Origin: Pectobacterium cacticida
GTDB lineage: Bacteria > Pseudomonadota > Gammaproteobacteria > Enterobacterales > Enterobacteriaceae
DNA: 64,000 nucleotides
Direction of reading: 5' to 3'
Assembly: GCF_036885195.1 (NCBI RefSeq)
Contig: NZ_CP133656.1
Span: 1,054,001 to 1,118,000 of the forward strand
Positions 7,998 through 16,525 of this stretch are shown here, piece after piece. The notes under the pieces were generated by a model. The model had not been told where the DNA came from. It searched no databases and worked only from the letters and a program-made list of their open reading frames with translations. The translations under genes and the position numbers were made by a program. Within the stretch, counting starts at the first letter, position 1. Every line of letters begins with the position of its first letter.

Positions 7998-8624
7998 ATG
8001 AAGATCGTCGAGGTGAAACACCCACTCGTCAAACATAAACTGGGTTTGATGCGTGAGAACGATATTAGCACGAAGCGTTTTCGTGAACTGGCTTCCGAAG
8101 TGGGAAGTTTGCTAACTTACGAAGCCACGGCCGATTTGGCTATTGAGAAAGTTACCATTGATGGCTGGTGCGGTCCGGTGGAAATTGATCAGATCAAAGG
8201 CAAGAAAATCACCGTCGTGCCGATTCTGCGTGCTGGCCTGGGGATGATGGAAGGCGTACTGGAAAACGTCCCCAGTGCGCGTATTAGCGTGGTTGGTATC
8301 TATCGCAATGAAGAAACGCTGGAACCTGTGCCTTACTTCCAGAAGCTGGTGTCCAATATCGAAGAGCGTATGGCGCTGGTGGTAGATCCGATGCTGGCTA
8401 CCGGTGGTTCCATGATCGCGACCATCGATCTGCTGAAAAAAGCAGGCTGCCACAGCATTAAGGTACTGGTATTAGTCGCCGCTCCAGAAGGGATTGCCGC
8501 GCTCGAAAAAGCTCATCCGGATATTGAGCTTTACACGGCGTCCATTGATAAAGGTCTCAACGAGCACGGCTATATTATGCCGGGGCTGGGTGATGCGGGC
8601 GATAAAATATTCGGTACTAAATAG
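7998..8624 (+). CDS. upp: Uracil phosphoribosyltransferase
   Basis: A salvage enzyme that converts uracil and PRPP to UMP in the cytoplasm. The 208-residue protein, same length as in E. coli, carries the PRPP-binding loop VDPMLATGGSM and the uracil-binding C-terminus YIMPGLGDAGDKIFGTK. The ATG follows GGGGAGAGAGTA. It is followed by a terminator and then uraA, the uracil permease, the usual salvage pair. Control is likely by the UTP-sensitive start region noted upstream. Confidence 0.98.
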   Translation: MKIVEVKHPLVKHKLGLMRENDISTKRFRELASEVGSLLTYEATADLAIEKVTIDGWCGPVEIDQIKGKKITVVPILRAGLGMMEGVLENVPSARISVVGIYRNEETLEPVPYFQKLVSNIEERMALVVDPMLATGGSMIATIDLLKKAGCHSIKVLVLVAAPEGIAALEKAHPDIELYTASIDKGLNEHGYIMPGLGDAGDKIFGTK

Positions 8625-8630
8625 CTGACA

Positions 8631-8655
8631 AGCCGACGTGATAGTCGGCTTTTTT
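8631..8655 (+). terminator. upp intrinsic terminator
   Basis: AGCCGAC (8631-8637) pairs with GTCGGCT (8644-8650), and T-residues run to 8655. It lies immediately after the upp stop and may attenuate read-through to uraA. Confidence 0.85.
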
Positions 8656-8839
8656 ATGGATGTGGGCCGACCCATTCCTAAGGTTCGCTGCCGCCTGTGT
8701 TACGTCACAGGCGGCGTCCTTGTGACATTAACCGCCACAACTCTCTTGCCCCATTCCTATGGGTGAGATGAATCCGGCAGTGATAAGACGTGCGGGTATT
8801 CCTGCAAAATAAATAGCCATACTACAGAGGATATTAAAG

Positions 8840-10129
8840 ATGACTCGTCGCGCCATCGGAGTGAGTGAACGCCCTCCCTTGCTACAAACTATCCCGTTGA
8901 GTTTCCAACATCTGTTTGCGATGTTTGGCGCTACCGTGCTGGTTCCCATCCTATTTAAGATCAATCCGGCAACCGTATTGTTGTTTAATGGCGTGGGCAC
9001 ATTACTTTATTTATTCATTTGCAAAGGAAAGATTCCGGCATATTTAGGGTCGAGCTTTGCGTTTATTTCTCCGGTCTTACTGCTGTTGCCGCTAGGGTAT
9101 GAGGTTGCGCTGGGCGGATTCATCATGTGCGGCCTGTTGTTCTGCGTGGTGGCGCTGATCGTTAAGAAAGCGGGCACTGGCTGGTTAGATGTGCTGTTTC
9201 CACCGGCGGCAATGGGGGCGATCGTTGCGGTGATCGGTTTGGAACTGGCGGGTGTTGCGGCGGGGATGGCCGGGCTACTGCCTGCCGATGGCGCCTCCGT
9301 CGATTCTACCGCGGTGACGATTTCACTCGCGACGTTGGCGATTACCATCCTGGGATCGGTCTTGTTTCGCGGATTTATGGCGATTATCCCAATATTGATC
9401 GGTGTACTAGCGGGTTATGCGCTGTCATTCGCGCTTGGCGTGGTGGATTTAACGCCGATTCGTGAAGCGCACTGGTTTGCGATGCCGACGTTTTATACGC
9501 CACGCTTTGAATGGTTTGCCATTCTGACGATTTTGCCGGCGGCGCTGGTGGTGATTGCCGAGCATGTTGGGCATCTGGTCGTGACGGCGAATATCGTCAA
9601 GAAAGATCTGATGCGCGATCCGGGTCTGCACCGTTCTATGTTCGCTAACGGCATTTCTACCATGCTGTCTGGTTTCTTTGGTTCCACCCCGAATACGACT
9701 TATGGCGAGAACATCGGTGTGCTGGCAATAACCAAAGTGTATAGCACCTGGGTAATCGGCGGCGCGGCGGTCCTGGCGATTTTATTGTCTTGTGTGGGCA
9801 AACTGGCCGCCGCGATTCAGGCAGTACCGGTTCCGGTTATGGGCGGTGTGTCACTGCTGCTGTATGGCGTGATCGGTGCATCGGGTATCCGCGTGTTGAT
9901 TGAATCCAAAGTGGATTACAACAAGGCGCAAAATCTGATCTTAACCTCTGTCATTTTGATCATTGGCGTGAGTGGAGCAAAAGTGCATCTGGGCGCTACG
10001 GAACTGAAAGGCATGGCGCTAGCAACGGTAGTGGGTATTGGCATGAGTCTGGTGTTTAAGGTTATCAGCCTGTTCCGCAAAGAGGAAACGATCCTCGATG
10101 CGCCGGAAGAAGACGGCTCGCGTCCGTAA
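8840..10129 (+). CDS. uraA: Uracil:proton symporter
   Basis: A 429-residue NCS2 (NAT) family permease with about 14 membrane segments, identical in length to E. coli UraA. The N-terminal half contains the broken-helix segment GSSFAFISPVLLL. The substrate-site motif VIAEHVGHLVVTAN contains the Glu-His used for uracil and proton coupling. The signature GFFGSTPNTTYGENIG, with the second essential Glu, follows. The ATG comes after AGAGGATATTAAAG. It imports uracil for Upp and lies in the same orientation 215 bp downstream of it. Confidence 0.97.
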   Translation: MTRRAIGVSERPPLLQTIPLSFQHLFAMFGATVLVPILFKINPATVLLFNGVGTLLYLFICKGKIPAYLGSSFAFISPVLLLLPLGYEVALGGFIMCGLLFCVVALIVKKAGTGWLDVLFPPAAMGAIVAVIGLELAGVAAGMAGLLPADGASVDSTAVTISLATLAITILGSVLFRGFMAIIPILIGVLAGYALSFALGVVDLTPIREAHWFAMPTFYTPRFEWFAILTILPAALVVIAEHVGHLVVTANIVKKDLMRDPGLHRSMFANGISTMLSGFFGSTPNTTYGENIGVLAITKVYSTWVIGGAAVLAILLSCVGKLAAAIQAVPVPVMGGVSLLLYGVIGASGIRVLIESKVDYNKAQNLILTSVILIIGVSGAKVHLGATELKGMALATVVGIGMSLVFKVISLFRKEETILDAPEEDGSRP

Positions 10130-10148
10130 TTCGTACCCGTACCATGCT

Positions 10149-10185
10149 CTCTGTTGAGGTAGCGAGCAGCGCATCCTCAACAGAG
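10149..10185 (+). terminator. Inverted repeat after uraA
   Basis: CTCTGTTGAGG (10149-10159) and CCTCAACAGAG (10175-10185) form a perfect 11-bp stem with a 15-nt loop, followed by GTGGGTTTCTG. It probably ends the upp-uraA unit before hda. Confidence 0.6.
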
Positions 10186-10231
10186 GTGGGTTTCTGTGAT
10201 AGACTCAATCCGGTTTCCTGCCCGTTTTGCT

Positions 10232-10244
10232 AGAGGTGATTCTG
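10232..10244 (+). promoter_or_regulatory. Ribosome-binding site and CTG start of hda
   Basis: AGAGGTGA (10232-10239) stands two bases before CTG AAC ACG CCG (CTG at 10242-10244). No ATG exists near the conserved N-terminus NTPAQLSLPL. In-frame TTG (10227) and GTG (10236) lie before or inside the Shine-Dalgarno and would leave it unused. E. coli hda is reported to begin at CTG in the same context. Confidence 0.7.
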
Positions 10245-10943
10245 AACACGCCGGCGCAACTTTCATTGCCACTGTATTTACCCGATGACGAGACTTTTGC
10301 CAGTTTCTATGCGGGTGAAAATGCGTCTCTGCTTGCCGCGCTTAATAATGCTTTGCATCAGGAACATGGCAGCTATATCTATTTCTGGTCGCGCGAAGGC
10401 GGTGGGCGCAGTCATTTGCTGCATGCCGCCTGTACCGAACTGTCGCGTCAGGAACGCGCGGTGGGTTATGTGCCATTAGATAAACGCGCTTACTTTGTGC
10501 CGGATGTACTGGAAGGCATGGAGCAACTGGCGCTGGTCTGCATCGATAACATCGAAACAATCGCGGGTGACGATGAATGGGAAATGGCGGTGTTTAATCT
10601 CTATAACCGTATTCAGGAAACCGGGCGTACCCGATTGCTGATTACCGGCGATCGTCCACCGCGCCAGTTGCAGTTACATTTACCTGATTTAGCGTCTCGC
10701 CTTGACTGGGGGCAGATATATAAATTGCAACCCCTATCAGATGATGAGAAGGGGGAAGCGTTACAGCTACGAGCCAGGCTGCGTGGGTTTGAATTGCCCG
10801 AAGATGTCAGTCGTTTTTTGCTCAAGCGGCTGGATCGTGAAATGCGCACGTTGTTTATGACGCTCGATCAGCTTGACCATGCCTCGATCACCGCTCAGCG
10901 CAAGCTGACCATCCCTTTTGTGAAAGAGATCCTCGGGTTATAA
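10242..10943 (+). CDS. hda: DnaA-inactivating regulator Hda
   Basis: A 233-residue AAA+ protein that binds the DNA polymerase sliding clamp and stimulates hydrolysis of DnaA-bound ATP, limiting re-initiation. The clamp-binding motif QLSLPL is at residues 6-11. The degenerate P-loop is SREGGGRSHLLHAA, Walker B LVCIDNIETI, sensor I LLITGDRPPRQL, and the C-terminal sensor II region includes RLDREMRTLF. With the CTG start the length equals E. coli Hda. It follows uraA as in other enterobacteria and ends just before the convergent yfgD. Confidence 0.95.
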   Translation: MNTPAQLSLPLYLPDDETFASFYAGENASLLAALNNALHQEHGSYIYFWSREGGGRSHLLHAACTELSRQERAVGYVPLDKRAYFVPDVLEGMEQLALVCIDNIETIAGDDEWEMAVFNLYNRIQETGRTRLLITGDRPPRQLQLHLPDLASRLDWGQIYKLQPLSDDEKGEALQLRARLRGFELPEDVSRFLLKRLDREMRTLFMTLDQLDHASITAQRKLTIPFVKEILGL

Positions 10944-10983
10944 ATAACGCCTCTTAGTAACCCTCGCTTTTCAAGCAGGTGGT

Positions 10984-11361
10984 TTACTGTGGCAGAATAT
11001 CCAACACCTGCTCCGGCGGACGACCAATGCGCGCCTGACCGCCTGCTACAACGATGGGGCGTTCAATGAGTTTCGGGTTATCGACCATCGCCTGGATTAA
11101 CTGGGCTTCCGTTAGCGAAGGAGCCGATAGCGCTAACTGGCGATATACCTCTTCTTTGGTTCTCATTAATTGGCGTGCGCTAGAAAAGCCTAATTGTCGA
11201 ACGAGTTGAGCTAGCGTTGCGGCATCGGGCGGCGTGTCGAGATAGAGCACGATGTTAGGCGTAATGTTCCTTTCCTGTAGCAGCGCCAGTGTTTCACGAC
11301 TTTTAGAACAGCGGGGGTTGTGATAGATCGTCACGGATGCGCTGGTAGACGAGTGTGTCAT
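10984..11361 (-). CDS. yfgD: ArsC-family thioredoxin-fold reductase YfgD
   Basis: A 125-residue ArsC-like protein. NPRCSKSRET carries the N-terminal catalytic-type Cys, and RPIVVAGGQARIGRPPE contains the ArsC arginine region. Arsenate reductase activity is possible, but the chromosomal YfgD group has no proven arsenate role. The start is placed at the ATG 11359-11361, seven bases after AGAGG. An ATG two codons upstream sits too close to the Shine-Dalgarno, and the TTG at 11379 overlaps the bepA stop. It is downstream of bepA in one apparent operon, as in E. coli. Confidence 0.85.
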   Translation of the reverse strand: MTHSSTSASVTIYHNPRCSKSRETLALLQERNITPNIVLYLDTPPDAATLAQLVRQLGFSSARQLMRTKEEVYRQLALSAPSLTEAQLIQAMVDNPKLIERPIVVAGGQARIGRPPEQVLDILPQ

Positions 11362-11375
11362 GGTCATGCCTCTTA

Positions 11376-12839
11376 TCAAGATTTTTGGTATTGACGAAAG
11401 CGCTGCTGCAATTGGCGAAGCTGATCGATGCGAGCATCGTAGCGCGCCTGCTCCAGGCTACCCAATTTAACCAGCGAGCTCGCATTGCTCAGTAGCCGGA
11501 TCGCCTGATCGAGTTGGCCACTGAGCGCGAGGCTTTCTGCGCGTGCGGCTAGTTCCTCCGCCCGTTGCCCTTGGGCTGCCGCGGCTTGCGCCAGTAAATC
11601 CCAGCCGTTGGTATCATCAGGGTGTGCGTAGGTGTAGCGGTACAGAATTCTGCTGGCGGCAGCGGGCTGCTTCCCTTCCACATAAGCATTCGCCAAATTA
11701 AGCTGAAGTACGGGGTTACTCTGCATATCCGGCACGCTTAGTAAGCGGCTAATCGCCTGTGACGCGCGGTGTTGCCCCAAATCGATATCCGTCATGAGAT
11801 CGACAAACCATGGGTTTTTAGGCGCTTTGTCGAGCAGAGGTTGCAGCACATTACGCGCCTCATCGTACTTCTTAGCCTGGTAAAGCTGAATCGCTCGTCC
11901 GTACTTTGCTGCCAGTTGCTCCCGCACGTTACCTTTCTCCCATTGCACCAGCAGATCGTTATTCTGCGGACGATCGGATGAACCGTACATACCAAAGACG
12001 CGTATTTTGGCGAAGAAGAAATCCTGAGAAGACTGCACGGGTGTTGAGCGCATCTGGTTAGCGCGATTGCGGGCGTCCGACAAACGGCTTTCGGGCAATG
12101 GGTGTGTCAGCAATATTTCCGGTGGTTTTGATGCATAACGCGATTGGTCAGCCAGCTTTTGCAGGAAATTTGGCATAGCTTGCGGATCAAATCCCGCACG
12201 CTGTAAGACTTGAATCCCGATACGGTCCGCCTCTTGCTCATTTGCCTGCGTAAAGGTAATCATCCCTTGCTGCGCACCGGCCATTGTACCGCTGAGCGCA
12301 GCCATCCCTAACTGCGGGTTGGCCATCGCCAATAAGATAGAACCGAACGCGCCGACCCAGGTGAGCGGGGCGTTACGCTGCTGTGATTCCATACTGCGAG
12401 CCAGGTGGCGCTGGGTAACATGAGAGATTTCATGCGCTAGCACAGAAGCAAGCTCGCTTTCGCTATCGGAATAACGAAACAGCGAGGAATGTAACACCAC
12501 ATTACCGCCAAAAAAAGCAAAGGCATTGATGTCATCATTCTGGATCAGATAAAAATGAAACGGCGTGCGTACCGAATTGGCCTGTTTGACCAACCGGTTA
12601 CCCAGTTGGTTAATATAAGCCGACAGTAGCGGATCGTTGATCAGCGGTGCGCCTGCCCGCAACTGGCGGACATAAAAATCCCCCATCGCCAGTTCCTGAT
12701 TGATACTGAGCGTACCACCTGCTGTGGTGCCAATCTCAGGCAGCCGATCCTGTGTGTCGGCCTGTACGGGGAGTAGGTTGCTAGCCAGTAATGCTCCCAA
12801 CAGGACGGGCATGACCGTTTTTCTTAACTGAATAGGCAT
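11376..12839 (-). CDS. bepA: Beta-barrel assembly-enhancing protease BepA
   Basis: A periplasmic M48 zinc metalloprotease and chaperone that promotes LptD maturation and degrades stalled outer-membrane proteins. After a signal peptide (cut near VQA-DT), the protease domain shows the HExxH motif AHEISHVTQRH with the third ligand Glu in NEQEADRIG. The C-terminal half is a set of TPR repeats. The start at 12839 (MPIQLRK) gives 487 residues, exactly the E. coli length; an in-frame TTG 16 codons upstream is not needed. yfgD follows after 14 nt. Confidence 0.95.
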   Translation of the reverse strand: MPIQLRKTVMPVLLGALLASNLLPVQADTQDRLPEIGTTAGGTLSINQELAMGDFYVRQLRAGAPLINDPLLSAYINQLGNRLVKQANSVRTPFHFYLIQNDDINAFAFFGGNVVLHSSLFRYSDSESELASVLAHEISHVTQRHLARSMESQQRNAPLTWVGAFGSILLAMANPQLGMAALSGTMAGAQQGMITFTQANEQEADRIGIQVLQRAGFDPQAMPNFLQKLADQSRYASKPPEILLTHPLPESRLSDARNRANQMRSTPVQSSQDFFFAKIRVFGMYGSSDRPQNNDLLVQWEKGNVREQLAAKYGRAIQLYQAKKYDEARNVLQPLLDKAPKNPWFVDLMTDIDLGQHRASQAISRLLSVPDMQSNPVLQLNLANAYVEGKQPAAASRILYRYTYAHPDDTNGWDLLAQAAAAQGQRAEELAARAESLALSGQLDQAIRLLSNASSLVKLGSLEQARYDARIDQLRQLQQRFRQYQKS

Positions 12840-12962
12840 ACAGAAGATAACCTTATCAACAAAAGCTAACGTGAACGCATTCTGCAACTATCTTAGCCAG
12901 CGATAGCAGACAAAGAAATGCCCGGGCGGGAAAAACGTGGAGAAGAGGGCGAATAACTAGGA

Positions 12963-12990
12963 ATACCGACACCTGTTACGGTGCCGGTAT
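12963..12990 (-). terminator. Hairpin downstream of bcp
   Basis: On the minus strand ATACCGGCACC pairs with GGTGTCGGTAT across a 6-nt loop, 12 nt past the bcp stop. It is followed by TCCTAGTTATTC, so it is a hairpin terminator without a perfect U-tract. Confidence 0.55.
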
Positions 12991-13002
12991 GACAATCGCG
13001 AA

Positions 13003-13470
13003 TCAGGCGTTTTTCAGATAATCGAGAACGATCTCGTGGTGATTACTGGTTTTGAAATCATCAAAAACCTTCTCTACCTTGCCATTTTCATCAATCAGGA
13101 AACTGATACGATGAATGCCATCATACGTTTTCCCCATGAAGGTTTTTTCTCCCCAAACGCCAAAACTTTCCGACACGCGGTGATCTTCATCAGACAGCAG
13201 CGTGAAATTTAAGACTTCTTTCTCAACAAAGCGGGACAGCTTTTCGGGTTTGTCTGTACTAATACCGAGAACGTCTACACCATATTTTTTCAGCTCGTCC
13301 ATGTTATCGCGCAGGCCACAGGCTTGAACGGTACATCCGGGTGTCATCGCTTTAGGGTAAAAATACACCAACACTTTCTGTCCCTGGAAGTCGGTTAAAT
13401 TTACTTGTTCGCCATCCTGGTCGGGCAAGCTAAATTTCGGTGCGGTATCACCGGCTTTCAGTGTGTTCAT
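13003..13470 (-). CDS. bcp: Thioredoxin-dependent thiol peroxidase (peroxiredoxin Q)
   Basis: A 155-residue atypical 2-Cys or 1-Cys peroxiredoxin that reduces hydrogen peroxide and organic peroxides in the cytoplasm. The peroxidatic Cys lies in AMTPGCTVQACGLRD and the second Cys five residues on is the resolving one. FYPKAMTPGC is the family signature. The ATG at 13470 (MNTLKAGD) matches the E. coli start; the GTG one codon upstream is not preferred. It is the usual neighbour of gcvR and is transcribed in the same direction. Confidence 0.96.
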   Translation of the reverse strand: MNTLKAGDTAPKFSLPDQDGEQVNLTDFQGQKVLVYFYPKAMTPGCTVQACGLRDNMDELKKYGVDVLGISTDKPEKLSRFVEKEVLNFTLLSDEDHRVSESFGVWGEKTFMGKTYDGIHRISFLIDENGKVEKVFDDFKTSNHHEIVLDYLKNA

Positions 13471-13533
13471 CACGACTCTCCGTCTTATTTCTCTTTTATG
13501 CTGTGGATAAACCCATAATTTTGCAACATGATG

Positions 13534-14088
13534 CTACTGGGCATAGTTAACGACGCTAATACTGCCTTGTGCGTTCAGTTCTGTACATAGCTGATGAAAG
13601 GCTGGCTCAATAATTGATCTATCCAGCGTGGCAAAACTGTGCGCGGCAATCTGAATATACAGCTGTGGCGGTTCGCCGCCCTTTGCCGGCTGCGTTTTGG
13701 AAACCAGCTCAGCGATGTTCAACTGATGAGCGTCGAACAAATGGGTAAAACGCTCAATAATATGAGGAGAGTCGGCAACGTCAACCTTTACCCGGACGGT
13801 AGACGGTGTTGGCTGGCTGACGTGAGACTCCGTTCGCTTCATTACGATCAATAAATCCATCTCCGCCCCTTTCAGCGGTAGGGTTGACTCAATCAGCGTT
13901 ATGGCGTTCCAGCTACCGGACAGCAACATAATGAAAGTGAACTCTTTGCCCAGCATAGCAAGACGGCTATCTTCGATATTACAGCCACAGCTACTGACAT
14001 GGCGGGTAATCGCATTGACAATACCGGGGCGATCAACGCCCAGCGCGGTAATGACCAGATAGTGTTCCTGTGAGTGTGGCAACATCAT
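13534..14088 (-). CDS. gcvR: Glycine cleavage system transcriptional repressor
   Basis: A 184-residue regulator with two ACT domains (residues about 9-85, beginning YLVITALGVDRPGIV, and about 95-175). GcvR has no DNA-binding domain. It binds GcvA when glycine is scarce and blocks activation of the gcvTHP operon. MM at the start leaves a one-codon ambiguity. It is divergent from dapA, with a 72-bp tandem repeat array between. Confidence 0.94.
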   Translation of the reverse strand: MMLPHSQEHYLVITALGVDRPGIVNAITRHVSSCGCNIEDSRLAMLGKEFTFIMLLSGSWNAITLIESTLPLKGAEMDLLIVMKRTESHVSQPTPSTVRVKVDVADSPHIIERFTHLFDAHQLNIAELVSKTQPAKGGEPPQLYIQIAAHSFATLDRSIIEPAFHQLCTELNAQGSISVVNYAQ

Positions 14089-14136
14089 GCGTCCTGTTTT
14101 TTTTTCCCCTTAATCACATGGTAAACATAAAAAATT

Positions 14137-14305
14137 GCCTGGAGCAATTTTTAACGCCGCTTGCGGCGGCCCGAAGGGCGGCGGGCAGGGATAGCCCGCC
14201 GTAAAAAAGCCTGGAGCAATTTTTAACGCCGCTTGCGGCGGCCCGGAGGGCGGCGGGCAGGGATAGCCCGCCGTAAAAAAGCCTGGAGCAATTTTTAACG
14301 CCGCG
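14137..14305. repeat. 72-bp tandem repeat array
   Basis: Units beginning GCCTGGAGCAATTTTTAACG start at 14137, 14209 and 14281, an exact 72-bp period. Two full copies differ by one visible base (cccgaag versus cccggag), and a third stops after about 25 bp. Each unit holds GC-rich hairpins: GCCGCTTGCGGC, and GGCGGGC...GCCCGCC followed on the plus strand by TAAAAAA. The array fills the gcvR-dapA gap (14089-14450), which otherwise shows only the dapA leader. Confidence 0.9.
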
Positions 14306-14450
14306 CGTCGTAAAACCGCAGAAGGATTTTTAATTCCGTTCCCTGCGTCATAAAAAAACCTGCGTCAGGTGCCGACTACGCCCTTGTCCGCTTGCTTTTG
14401 CATAGAGGTCAAAAGTACCATGAAGCACTTGTTTGTGGAGGGGATGGTCA

Positions 14451-15329
14451 ATGTTTACGGGAAGTATTGTTGCGTTGGTTACGCCGATGGACGCCAAAGG
14501 CGCCGTCGATCGGGCGAGCTTGAAAAAATTGATTGATTATCATGTCGCTAGCGGGACATCGGCGATAGTTTCTGTCGGTACGACGGGAGAATCCGCCACG
14601 CTAAGCCATGAGGAACATGGCGATGTCGTACTGCTAACGTTAGAATTGAGCGATGGACGTATCCCTGTCATTGCCGGAACGGGCGCAAATGCTACCGCCG
14701 AGGGCGTCTCTCTGACTAAACGTTTTCACGGCACTGGCGTTGTGGGCTGCCTGACGGTGACGCCGTACTATAATAAACCAACGCAGGAAGGCCTATACCA
14801 GCACTTCAAAGCGATTGCCGAGCATACCGATCTGCCGCAAATCCTGTATAACGTCCCTTCCCGCACCGGCTGCGACATGCTGCCAGAGACTGTCGCTCGC
14901 TTGTCTGAAGTAAAAAATATTGTCGCAATTAAAGAAGCCACGGGGAACTTAAGTCGTGTTAGCCAGATCCAAGCACTGGTGAGCGAAGATTTCATTTTGC
15001 TGAGTGGCGATGACGCCAGCGGACTGGATTTTATGCAACTCGGCGGTAAAGGCGTGATCTCCGTAACGGCAAACATTGCCGCACGTGAAATGGCGGAACT
15101 GTGTCGGCTTGCAGCGCAGGGCCAGTTTGCCGAGGCGCGTCGTTTGAATCAGCGCCTGATGCCTCTGCATAAGAAATTATTTGTTGAACCCAATCCTATT
15201 CCGGTGAAGTGGGCCTGTAAGGAATTGGGACTTATCGCGACCGATACGCTGCGTTTGCCGATGACGCCGTTGACCGAATCCGGTCGCACGGTGGTGGGGC
15301 AAGCGCTTAAGCAAGCAGGTTTGCAGTAA
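14451..15329 (+). CDS. dapA: 4-hydroxy-tetrahydrodipicolinate synthase
   Basis: Condenses pyruvate with aspartate semialdehyde, the first committed step to diaminopimelate and lysine. The Schiff-base Lys is in IVAIKEATGNLS, the catalytic Tyr in LYNVPSRTGCDM, and the N-terminal GTTGESATLSHEEH is the family signature. The ATG at 14451, after GGAGGGG, gives 292 residues, the same as E. coli; an upstream in-frame TTG at 14433 would place the Shine-Dalgarno inside the gene. bamC follows after 16 bp, as in E. coli. Confidence 0.97.
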   Translation: MFTGSIVALVTPMDAKGAVDRASLKKLIDYHVASGTSAIVSVGTTGESATLSHEEHGDVVLLTLELSDGRIPVIAGTGANATAEGVSLTKRFHGTGVVGCLTVTPYYNKPTQEGLYQHFKAIAEHTDLPQILYNVPSRTGCDMLPETVARLSEVKNIVAIKEATGNLSRVSQIQALVSEDFILLSGDDASGLDFMQLGGKGVISVTANIAAREMAELCRLAAQGQFAEARRLNQRLMPLHKKLFVEPNPIPVKWACKELGLIATDTLRLPMTPLTESGRTVVGQALKQAGLQ

Positions 15330-15345
15330 CCGTTAGGGAGATTTA

Positions 15346-16383
15346 ATGCGTTATTCATTACAAAAGTCGATGGTGGCGAAAGTTGTTGGCCTGTCATTCG
15401 TGATGTTGCTTGCAGCCTGTTCCAGCGATCAGCGTTATAAGCGTCAGGTCAATGGCGATGAATCCTATTTGCAGACACCGGCGCCGCATGCGTTGAATAC
15501 GCCCGCCGGAATGATTTTACCGGTGCAGAATGGGGATTATGACATACCGGCGGTCACCTCAAAGGGGGCGATCGGCAAGGCGCTGGATATTCGTCCTCCG
15601 GTACAGCCATTGGCGTTGTTGAATGGTTCGCGCACCCAGATCTCAGGCGATACCGCGACGCTGATGTTAGAAAACAGCGCGCAAAATAGCCAACTTTGGC
15701 CGCAGGTTATCCGCGTGTTGCAAGATAACGCATTTACGATCGCCGACCGTCAGGATGCCAGTCAAACACTGACGACGGGTTGGATACCCTGGCCGCGTGA
15801 AGATGAAGCCATACCGTACCAGGGACGTTATCAGATTTCCGTGCAGCAGCAAGGCTATCAGGTTGCGTTGATTGTGAAACTGTTAGGCCTACAACTCAAC
15901 GGTCAGCCCGTGACGACGCCAGATCAGACTCAGCGCTATGCTGGCCTGATGCTAAATGCATTGAGTAATGGTTTGGATGCTCAAGCCACAGCGCGTGAAA
16001 ACGCGCTGGCAAATCGTACCGTTGGTTCGCTGGATGTGCAGAGCGGCGCAGATGATACGGGGCTCCCGCTGCTGATTGTGCGAGGTACCTATGCGGTAGT
16101 GTGGGATCGTTTACCTGCCGCGCTGGATAAGATCGGTATGAAAGTGAACGATCGTAGCCGCCCGCAGGGGTCGGTCTCTGTCACATACCGTGCACCAAGC
16201 GACGGTACGTGGGATGATTTAGGCGCCAAAAATCCTGAATTGCCTAACGGTGATTACAAATTGCAGGTCGGCGATTTAGATAACCGCAGCAGTCTGCAAT
16301 TTATCGATGCTAAAGGGCATACGCTAACCCAGTCTCAGAATGATGCGCTGGTGGCTGTATTCCAGGCGGCGTTCAATAAATAA
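15346..16383 (+). CDS. bamC: Outer-membrane assembly lipoprotein BamC
   Basis: A 345-residue lipoprotein of the BAM complex that inserts beta-barrel proteins. The signal peptide ends in the lipobox LLAAC, with Cys about residue 25. It is followed by the conserved unstructured segment SSDQRYKRQVNGDESYL that contacts BamD, and then two helix-grip domains. The operon with dapA is conserved in enterobacteria. A terminator hairpin follows the stop. Confidence 0.96.
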   Translation: MRYSLQKSMVAKVVGLSFVMLLAACSSDQRYKRQVNGDESYLQTPAPHALNTPAGMILPVQNGDYDIPAVTSKGAIGKALDIRPPVQPLALLNGSRTQISGDTATLMLENSAQNSQLWPQVIRVLQDNAFTIADRQDASQTLTTGWIPWPREDEAIPYQGRYQISVQQQGYQVALIVKLLGLQLNGQPVTTPDQTQRYAGLMLNALSNGLDAQATARENALANRTVGSLDVQSGADDTGLPLLIVRGTYAVVWDRLPAALDKIGMKVNDRSRPQGSVSVTYRAPSDGTWDDLGAKNPELPNGDYKLQVGDLDNRSSLQFIDAKGHTLTQSQNDALVAVFQAAFNK

Positions 16384-16394
16384 CTCATAAATCA

Positions 16395-16420
16395 GGGTCG
16401 GATAATCCGACCCTTCTTCA
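16395..16420 (+). terminator. dapA-bamC terminator
   Basis: GGGTCGGAT and ATCCGACCC form a 9-bp perfect stem around one central base, followed by TTCTTCATT. Confidence 0.75.
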
Positions 16421-16525
16421 TTCAACCCTTTCTACCCGAATGAACGGGCGCTATCAGCGACAGTTCGGGAAAGCGTTAAATCTCGGGTCGTATTTTTTGA
16501 CCCTCACTGTGTGGAGTAATTAAAG

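Noticed and set aside
14137..14305. CRISPR array
   Set aside because: The 72-bp units repeat in full with no unique spacers and no cas genes nearby.
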